The notes under the pieces were generated by a model. That model saw only the letters and a program-made list of their open reading frames with translations. It did not search any database and was not told the DNA's origin. Shown here piece by piece: positions 56,045 through 64,000 of a stretch of DNA of 64,000 bases. Origin of the DNA: Dryomyza anilis (taxonomy: Eukaryota; Arthropoda; Insecta; Diptera; Dryomyzidae). The stretch lies in NCBI GenBank assembly GCA_951804985.1, contig OX638131.1, positions 3,782,001-3,846,000 of the forward strand, written 5' to 3'. Made by a program: the position numbers and the translations under genes. Every line of letters begins with the position of its first letter. Within the stretch, counting starts at the first letter, position 1.

Positions 56045-58188
56045 TAGAATGGCCCCTTGAATTATTGACATGAATGAATCAAATATCCTGTATGAAAGAG
56101 TATCAAAATTAGTTTCACACGGCATATTTTAAAAAATAAATCTATTACAAAAGAGTTAGTAATTTCATTAGTTACTTTGGACTATACTCTGGATAACCAT
56201 ATACATATTTCTTATTTGGCTATAGATCCAAAGTGCTAAAACAATCTATAAAAAATTGTCTAAAAAATCCAAAATTTTCTGAGTTTAAATCCAATATTCT
56301 AAAAAACATATGGGAATATTAGCATAAATTATTATATTAAAATTAGATTGGATAATTAAAAGAAAAGTTGCGTTTAAGGTTTTTTGTAAAATTTGTTTTT
56401 CGCAGTACTATATTTTTTATTGTAAGTAGTTGCTGAAAAGGGCTTAAAAATATGTTTTAAATTTTCTCAAAAATGCCATATAATAGAAAATCAGAATTAA
56501 CACCAGCGAATGTATGGAATGTCCATGGGAAAAAAGTGATGGGTATTGTTTATTTCTGTTTTTTTTTTGGTTCAAACTATAATTCATTTTTGAAATGTTC
56601 GGAATTAAATATTAAAATAGCATTTCTTATAATATTCCATTTTCCCTGGTAAGAATAAAAAAAATATGTATAAATCCTCTCCTCTATTTTTATTTGGAAG
56701 AACGTCTTGAAAGTCTAAAAAATCTCCACGACTACTACTGTTCAATAACATGACCTCAAATAACAATAACCTCAATTCTTGTGCAGACCAAATAAACAAA
56801 TCAAATGCCAAGCAATGCTTTTTGTTTTTTTTTATTTAAATCCAGACTTAACAAAATGATAAAAATAAATACCTGACTTCAAGATGATTTGACAAATTTC
56901 GGAACTAAGCCAGACCTGATCAAATACAAAAATGAGCCTTCAGCGCGCAGTTTATTGACTTGGATTGTTTGGTGATTTTTTCAACTTCTTCTTATTTTTC
57001 TGTATTATATTTTGTACGTATTAATAAAAAAACAGTTAGATGACAAATTGTGCACGAGTTCCAGCTCGATCATGTGCTCAGTCAGCATACATTTGAGGTT
57101 CCATTATACCAAAGATTCACATACTTCATACACAGCATAGGTACATAGCATAGAATATATGACACAAGAAAAGTATTAGCAGAAGAGTTATATATGTTGT
57201 TTGCACTGAAAAATTGGGTTTCACTTGTTTCCGGAGTCATGCAGTGCCGCACAAAGATGTCAACGATTTTTCAGCATTTGTTCCCAATTCTTTGAGTTTT
57301 CTGATTTAAGCTCTGTGCTCATTTGTGAAAAATAAAAGTTGTAGCAAAGTCATTTAGTTACTTTTGTTGCGAAGGTCATATGGATCAAGAAAAACCACAA
57401 TCATTAGTGTTATTCTTAGCATTCGACCGATGTCATCAGCTGACATAACTTCATATGTCTGCGTCGAGGAAAAAGTGCCACATAAAAACCCTTTCATTCT
57501 AAACTGTCATTAATTACAACATTAGACACGTTTTGCAGCATCTCGATCTCACGTTGCAGCTGATCGATCATTCGAGACCATCGAGACGAAACGACATAAC
57601 AAACGTTGCGGTGACAATAAAAATGTCGCTTTTAGTAGACGTCTGTCGTTTTGATCGCTTGATGGTCGAGCTAAGCGCACAAGAAATCACGTTTCTTGAC
57701 TGCGTACGGGCACAAGTTCCAGGTTCCAAAGGCGGCTTTTGACCATTAAGATCAATGCTGCGAGTGCCAGGGCGATCAACATGATCATGTGCTGGCGCAA
57801 ATGGCGTCTTCCAGGAACGACGTTAAAAACCAAAGTCATAAAACAGTTTAAGTGAGCAAGAATGTTAGGCAGCCAATGCATTAAGTAGCTATAAATACGG
57901 TGCAGACAGTAAAATAAATATATAGAAAATTAAAAAAAAAAACACCATTTGACGACATGAAAGCAAAAGGATTTCGTCAAGTTCATCTTTAAAGAGTGGC
58001 TTTGAAAGTGGGCATGTTAAAAGAAGAATTAAAAGTTTTCTTAGTTTCGTATTTTTTGTTTAATCCACAATAATTTTGAAATTCCTAAATTCCATTTAGC
58101 CAGTATGAAATGTGCAAAGTTTGTGGTTTATACTGAAAATTTTAACGGAGATATAGTGATTTGAATTTTGATACTTAAGCCAATAGGT
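56045..58188. other. Non-coding DNA with a GATC-rich patch
   Basis: 57530-57800 is less AT-rich, with CAGCTGATCGATCATTCG and many GATCA/GATCG words. Overlapping 60-70-codon frames on both strands show no family features. The rest is AT-rich. Confidence 0.4.
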
Positions 58189-58189
58189 G

Positions 58190-58334
58190 CACAGAAAAAA
58201 ATTCATAAATATGATGAATTTATTCATAAGTATTATGAATTTTTCACTAACTACCAGATTCATTTTATTAATACCAACGTTCATTAAATGGCATTGATGA
58301 ATATATTTATTATATATATATATATGAAATTATT
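58190..58334 (+). mobile_element. Family A element, left-end fragment
   Basis: CACAGAAAAAAATTCATAAA to TATATATGAAATTATT: the first ~145 bases of the element. It is cut by the start of the next copy, so it was interrupted or replaced by it. Confidence 0.7.
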
Positions 58335-59230
58335 CACAGAAAAAAAAAATTCTTCAATATGATGAATTTATTCATAAATATTATGAATTTTTTCACCAAC
58401 TACCAGTTTCATCATATTGATACCACCGTTCATTAAATGACATATTAATGAATGCATTCATTATATATATGAACAAAATATTCAATACAATGAATTTGAA
58501 TTGTCATATTTATGAATTCGTTCATAATATTTTTTCAAATTATTTTTGTTTTACAAAATAGTTTTAAAAAAATTGTTGGAAAAATGTTGTTTAAAAAATA
58601 ACAGTAAAAAAATTTACAAAAAAATTATCCGAAAAAAAAATTTAGGACAAAAAAATTGTTCGGAAAAAAAAAATTTTTTCGAAAAAAAAAATGTTTTTGA
58701 AATAATAAATTTTTCGATAAAAAATTGTTCGAAAAAAAAATTTTATTCGAAAAAAAAAAATTTTGTTCAAAAAAAAAATTGTTCGAAAAATGATTTTTTT
58801 CAAATTTTTTTTTTTTTTTTCAAAAATATATTTTTTATAAATATAATTTTTTATTAATAAAAACTTGTAATTATAATAAATATATTATAAAACATTTTAC
58901 TAATTTATGCATGTCGAGCAAGCATTATATAAGAAATAACACACAAGAACTACTTGAGAACTAAGAAGTACGGCAAACAATGAACGAAAAAAAATATTTT
59001 GATAGAAATTTGGTTTAATGACAGCGTTCTTCAATATGATGAACATATATGTGGTATTTTATATTTTGGTTCATTAATATGATGAAACGTATTCTTCACA
59101 TACAGTTCATCATATTGAAGAACACTTTTTCAACAGTTACCAAGCGTTCTTCATATTTATGATATCATTTATAATATTGATAAGATAGTCATAATATTAT
59201 GAATGGTTCTTCAATACAATGAATCATGGT
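58335..59230 (+). mobile_element. Family A element, long form
   Basis: Starts CACAGAAAAAAAAAATTC. It contains the left half, the A/T core with TTCGAAAAAA words (58540-58860), ATGCATGTCGAGCAAGC and the right half up to TACAATGAATCATGG. There it meets an inverted copy instead of reaching its own right end. Confidence 0.75.
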
Positions 59231-59695
59231 ACATCATATTGATGAATGCCGTTCTTCAAACCATGATTCATTGAATTGAATGACCATTCATAATATTAAT
59301 GACCAACGCCATCAATGTTATGAATGCTATCATAAATATGAAGAATGTTTGGTAACTGTCGAAAAAGTGTTCTTCAATACAATGAATCATGGTACATCAT
59401 ATTGATGAATGCCGTTCTTCAAACCATGATTCATTGTATTGAAGAACCATTCATAATATTAATGACTAACGCCATCAATGTTATGAATGCTATCATAAAT
59501 ATGAAGAATGCTTGGTAACTGTTGAAAAAGAGTTCTTCAATATGATGAACTGTATGTGAAGAATACGTTTCATCATATTAATGAACCAAAATATAAAATA
59601 CAACATATTTGACATTCATATTGAAGAACACTGTTCATTAAACCAAATTTCTATCAAAATATTTTTTTTCATTCATTTTTTTGCCGTATATCTTG
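59231..59695 (-). mobile_element. Family A right-end pieces, inverted
   Basis: Two right-end pieces in opposite orientation. ACATCATATTGATGAATGCC with AACCATGATTCATTG occurs at about 59231 and again at 59395. The second runs on through GAAGAATACGTTTCATC to TTTCTATCAAAATATTTT. Paired with 58976-59230 it gives an inverted repeat with ~260-base arms. Confidence 0.7.
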
Positions 59696-60370
59696 TCAAG
59701 TAGATCTTGTATGTTGTTTCTAATTTCGAAATTTTTTTTTTTTGGAAATTTTTTTTTTTGTTCGAAAAAAAATTTTTTTTTTGAAATCTGTCACGTCCGG
59801 AACTTTGAGTATAAAAAGTGTAAAAAAATTTTAAAAAAATTTCACAAAAAAGTAAGAAAATTAAAAACTTATAAAAAACATCTAGGAATTCATCACTTTG
59901 TATTTCATAATTATTAATATTGTCAGATATAAAATTATTTTTAGCAGAAAATGTAGTGCAAATTTTCATATGGAACATCCGGAATTATTCTGTGATTTAT
60001 TACGAAATAATTGTGAACATTAAGAACAAAGTGTCCATATACAAAAATAAAGTAAATTATCTCAGATATCTTCCTAAATTATTCAAAAAAATAATTTGTA
60101 TGCAAAAAGTGTTTTTAGAAAAAGAAAAAAAAAATTGTCGCGTTCGTAATTTTTCTGTGATTTATTATAAAGAAGTATACATTTTATAATCAAGGTGTAA
60201 ATTTCCGAACAAAGTAAATTATCTCAGCTATTTTTGAAAATAATTCAAAAAATTAATTTCTATGCTAAATTCGTAGATTTTTTGGACTTTCCATATGAAT
60301 CTCAACATGCACTTTGTTTTTGTTCTGTTGGGATCGACCACTATTTAATTTATATCTTTTGATCATATAT
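59696..60370 (+). repeat. AT-rich DNA with a diverged ~155-bp direct repeat
   Basis: ATTCTGTGATTTATTACGA, ATAAAGTAAATTATCTCAG and AATTTGTATGCAAA (59985-60105) recur as TTTCTGTGATTTATTATAA, CAAAGTAAATTATCTCAGC and AATTTCTATGCTAAA (60145-60270). No gene seen. Confidence 0.5.
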
Positions 60371-60371
60371 A

Positions 60372-60669
60372 ATAGTTTTGGCACTACAGTCCTATAAGAA
60401 TTCGGCCGAGCTCTCTCACCATTTTGAGCTGTAAGTGTTATATTTGTACTCAAAGCGGTGGGACCTACAGTTTATTGCCGAATCCGAACGGCGGGTGAGA
60501 GCTTTTCATAGGCAATGTTTTACTCTCGTAGGTTTGCCATTTACTGCCGAGAGGTAGCGCGGTATAGAAAAATGTTTCTATGAAAAGATGTTCTTAGCCC
60601 CAGTCCAGGCTTGAACCGGGGACCTTTCGGCTCGCAGTCCAACGCACTAACCACTGAGCTACCGCGGCT
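60372..60669 (-). mobile_element. SINE-1 copy, full length with target duplication
   Basis: On the minus strand it begins AGCCGCGGTAGCTCAGTGG. It carries the B-box GGTTCAAGCCTGGACTGG and ends TAGGACTGTAGTGCC, AAAACTAT. TATATATGAT lies on both sides (about 60363-60372 and 60679-60688 on the plus strand as ATCATATATA), a likely target-site duplication. Confidence 0.85.
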
Positions 60670-62915
60670 ACTGGATCTATCATATATACCTCTCTAATAC
60701 TTAGTCCTATTTAAATACTACTAAAAAAAAAAAAATCAAAAAAATTCAATAATGTTCCATCGTTTAAAGTTTTAAACATAGAATGTCCCGTCCGTAAATG
60801 CCCACACTCGATTTAAAAATCAACAAAGTCCATTTGATCTTTATAAATCACTTTTTTATATTTAATTTATGCATATTTAAGTTATGCCGTTGATATTTTA
60901 TTATTTCAATTGCTTTATTTTAGTTTAAAACATGGCTATAAATCATGTGGTGCATGTGGAGGTCAAATAAACTATTTTTGCACGATCGCTGTGTCGCTAT
61001 CAAAGTCACAAATAATGAAAGGCTTGATATGAAAACTTGAATAAATTAATTTGCATGTTACTCCTCCAACTTTTGAGTTCATTAACAATATCAAAAAAAA
61101 AAAAAATAAATAATGCGCGATACTATGTCACAACAAAGCGCACAGTCTCCGGAGTCCGGACTGCAATCTGCCGCCAGTGATCTCAGCCACTTTCATTGCA
61201 ACTATGCGCGGAGAGGAGCAGCTAAAGAAAGCGAAATCGGGCACGAACAATTCGAATATGATACGACTGTGAGCACGAGTGCTCCTTCGAACTGACCTTC
61301 TTCTGTGATGCATTGCCAGGCAAAACAAATAAATAATAATAAAAAAAATAAAAACATAAAAAACACTAAAAACAAAAACCACAAACATACGAAGCGATTG
61401 CATTTCTTGCCCATATTTAAATAAATCAACAAAACTACATTGTTTGGTTGTGCTTTTGGTGAAATTTTGCGCTGGAACCCGTTCCAAAGAATCTCATTGA
61501 ATCTTAAGACATGATCACTGAACAGTCAGCAGCTTCTAGACAGATCGCGAGACAGTCAGTGCCAAACGAGCGCCATATAGACATCGAGGCGGACAGACAG
61601 ACAGAGAGACATCCAGCCATAGTGAAAGACAGTGTCTGCAAAATATACCAAACATTTGCTAAAAACCACTATACGCGATCGTTGATCGTGTGAACTAAAG
61701 GTGCAGCCGAATCAATAAAGTCTCTGCAACACCCATTACCATCCAAAATGTACAAAACGTCTCAAGTCTCTGAGACGTCTGTATATATCGCTGATGACCC
61801 ACAATTCCGTTGTTGTTGGTGGGTTGGCTGCCGATATGCGCTGAACTTGTCATTGATCTTCGCACTCTTTTGGACTGAGTTCGATGTTGATGTAGCTGTT
61901 GCGCTGCCTCTGGTAGCCTGCAACTTGTGGCCTCCTTTGATGCTTCGCTTGGAGTGCAATTATTTTTGGCATAAAGTCAAGAAGTTGCCTTTTATTGGCA
62001 ATTACCGACCAAGCAAGCCAACAGTTTTCAGTTGATCTTTCGCGAAAGAAAGTTGCCGCAAGATCACTTGTTGCTGTTTTTAGCGTATTTTTTGTTTTTG
62101 TTCGATCCTTTCGGTTGCTCTAACTGTGCGCTTCACTTTTCTTTGTAGAATGCTTGGCAGGCTTCTGTGCTGTATGCAACAGGTTCCATGCAACAGACCA
62201 TATGCGGTACGCGATCGATAACACAAAACTGGATGACACAGTGTACAAAATTCAGAAAATTGTGAAAAAAAACTTTGGGAAATGTTCTCAATTCAAATTC
62301 ACATTTTGTTTAAAAGGCAAATTAAAATAGGCAATTAAAATATTTGAGTTGTAAATAATGTTTTTATTACTAAATACCTCTTAAATTATTTGGGAGGACT
62401 CTGAAATTGTAAGCATAAAATGTAGAATTATTTGTTAGTGGTTTGTGAGGTCTTTTTGTATATTTATTTTTACACTTTTTCTACATTTTCTAGAGATTTT
62501 TTTTCGGCTTTATTATAAAAAATCTAAAAATAAATCAGTTTAAATATCGATTATTAGAATAAAGCCCAAAATATTCATTAAAAATCAGAGACATTTGGGT
62601 TTTCAGATATTATTTTTCCAAAAATATATAGGTCTTTGGTTGAAAAAATACTTTTTATTTTCAAAAATAAAGGTATTTTGTTGAGAGTTATATGAAAACC
62701 TTTATTTTTAAGGTCATTGGTTAATTGTTGTTAGTAGACCGAAAATACAATTGGACTCATTTAAAGGGAATTTATAGAAAATGATAGCAGAATTGAAAAA
62801 TATGGATTTCCGGCATCCAGGCGAGATCATTGGACTTATAAAGAAGAGATGGGAAGAATTAAATTTATTTTACAACTAAAAACTAACAATTAATATATCA
62901 ATTGTTAATTTCAAA
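60670..62915. other. Non-coding DNA with several less AT-rich patches
   Basis: 61110-61300, 61500-61740 and 61760-62250 are less AT-rich. They include GACAGACAGACAGAGAGAC at 61592, ACGTCTCAAGTCTCTGAGACG at 61758 and GATCTTTCGCGAAAGAAAG at 62033. Frames up to ~95 codons cross them, without recognisable domains. They could be enhancers or exons of a distant gene. Confidence 0.35.
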
Positions 62916-62919
62916 ATAC

Positions 62920-63010
62920 AAGTTCGTCATTGGACATTTTTTGGGTGAATCTGTTCCGGTGGGATTACGGAAACATCCAAGTTCGTTGAATATATCAGGT
63001 GAATCACATT
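62920..63010 (+). repeat. Stray copy of the hAT foldback satellite unit
   Basis: GTTCGTCATTGGACATTTTT, TGGGTGAATCTGTTCC and GGTGGG (62921-62963) closely match the 59-bp unit inside the hAT-type foldback at 23938-24250. A shorter second piece, GTTCGTTGAATATATCAGG and TGAATC, follows at 62981. No CAGGGG ends are nearby. Confidence 0.6.
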
Positions 63011-63900
63011 TTAAATTTTTTTTTGGAAAAGGTTTTTAGAACATTTCGTTGTTTTTATCAAAAAACATTTTTTTTCCAAATTTTTCGTACATTGTTGTTT
63101 TGCCGATTATTTTTTTTTAAATGATGATTTCTAACATTTCGTTGTTTTTTTTCACCGATTTTTTTTTACAAATTATTATTTTTTCGAAATTTTTGTCGTT
63201 TTTTTTTTGAAAATGGTGATTTCGACCACCGCGTTATTTTTGTCGTTTAACATTTTTAACAATTTTTTTTTTCGAAATTTTTCGAACAGTTGTTTTTGTC
63301 GATTTTTTTTTGGAAATGGTGATCATTACGTTGTTTTTGTCGTCTACATTTTTTTTTGTACCATATTTTTTTCGATTTTTTTTTTTTTTTGGAAAATGGT
63401 GATTTCGACCATTTTTGTCGTCCAAACATTTTTTTAAGAATTTATTTCGAAAATTTTCGAACATTGTTGTTTTTGTCGAATATTTCTTTATTTTTTGGCA
63501 AATGGTGATTTCGACCATTGCGTGGTTTTTGAGCCCAATTTTTTTTAACAATTTTTTTTCGAACATTGTTGTTTTCGTCGAATATTTTTGTTTGAACAAT
63601 GTTGATTTCCACAATTGCGTTGTTTTTTTCGCCTAACATTTTTAACAACATTTTTAATTCGAAATTTTTCGAACATTGTTTTTTTGCGAATATTTTTTGG
63701 AAAATGGTGATTTCGAACTTTGCGTTGTTTTTGTAGCCCAACAACATTTTTATCGAAATTTTTCTAACATTCTTTGTCGAATACTTTTTTTTTTATGGAC
63801 ATTTTTATCAATATTTTTTTCGAAATATCTTGAAAATTGTTGTTTTTTGACCAAACATTTTTTAACTTTTTTTTATTGTCGATAATAAATGTTTAATTTT
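63011..63900 (+). repeat. T-rich ~105-bp tandem array
   Basis: The unit contains AAAATGGTGATTTCGACC, ATTGCGTTGTTTTTGTCG, ACATTTTTAACAATTTTTTT and TTTTTCGAACATTGTTG. The GGTGATT landmark recurs at about 63213, 63318, 63395, 63506, 63610 (as GTTGATT) and 63706. Frames across it are artefacts. Confidence 0.8.
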
Positions 63901-64000
63901 ATTTCCATATATACCCAAATTTAAATCAAAAGTTAACATCAGTATGTGCTCCAAAAATATTGGGAGTTATCTGAAAATAGAATTGTGCATCAACGCTTCT
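63901..64000. other. AT-rich end of window
   Basis: Nothing recognised. Confidence 0.3.

Noticed and set aside
63207..63885. Open frames of 69-126 codons at the window end
   Set aside because: T-rich tandem array read on both strands; peptides are repetitive Phe/Lys/Asn strings.

Overview
The window is eukaryotic: AT-rich DNA of a higher fly (Diptera, probably a schizophoran with a large, repeat-laden genome). The reasons are the low gene density, the one recognisable gene (spire, whose N-terminal region carries long Asn, Gly and Asp runs), CAA/CAG-rich non-coding DNA, tRNA-derived SINEs, many small inverted-repeat DNA elements and long microsatellites. Nothing is organised as in bacteria.

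The only gene I can name is spire (spir) on the minus strand. Its first coding exon (30043-30802) encodes the N-terminus and the first half of the KIND domain, and ends in a consensus GTAAGT donor. No later spire exon is visible, so positions 1-30042 appear to lie inside an intron of at least 30 kb. Positions above about 31.4 kb are upstream of the gene (or 5' leader/intron). Three short stretches look coding but match nothing I recognise: 39635-39915 (-), 43786-44055 (+) and 52187-52299 (-, inside a DNA element).

Layout. 0-10 kb: AT-rich intron, clusters of a dispersed ~230-bp unit family (family C), a family R cluster, 220-bp MITEs (MITE-B) and a mariner-derived foldback with TA target duplication. 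10-20 kb: MITE-B, element D, family A foldbacks, a SINE, a recent 578-bp direct duplication, a 44-bp-arm hairpin, element E and more family C. 20-30 kb: a ~150-bp tandem array interrupted by a solo LTR (ATAT duplication), a second SINE type, and a 1.8-kb hAT-type foldback with perfect 8-bp duplication inserted in a minisatellite. 30-37 kb: spire exon, its 5' region, a 1.8-kb 8-bp microsatellite, a GAGA-rich possible promoter, and an inverted counterpart of the minisatellite. 37-48 kb: SINEs, a family A copy nested in another family A copy, the 43.8-kb open frame, a family R copy and an A/C-rich simple tract. 48-64 kb: a ~180-bp C/T-rich array, a TA-flanked element holding an exon-like piece, an array of hairpin-forming ~100-bp units, more SINE and family A copies (one pair head to head), and a T-rich ~105-bp array.

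The unifying theme is inverted-repeat DNA. At least three element families with unrelated interiors end in CAC..AGAAAA-like termini next to TA. Other elements are near-complete palindromes, and tandem arrays are made of hairpin units. Family letters (A, MITE-B, C, D, E, R) are my own labels. Repeat boundaries were read by eye and are approximate unless exact termini and target duplications are stated.
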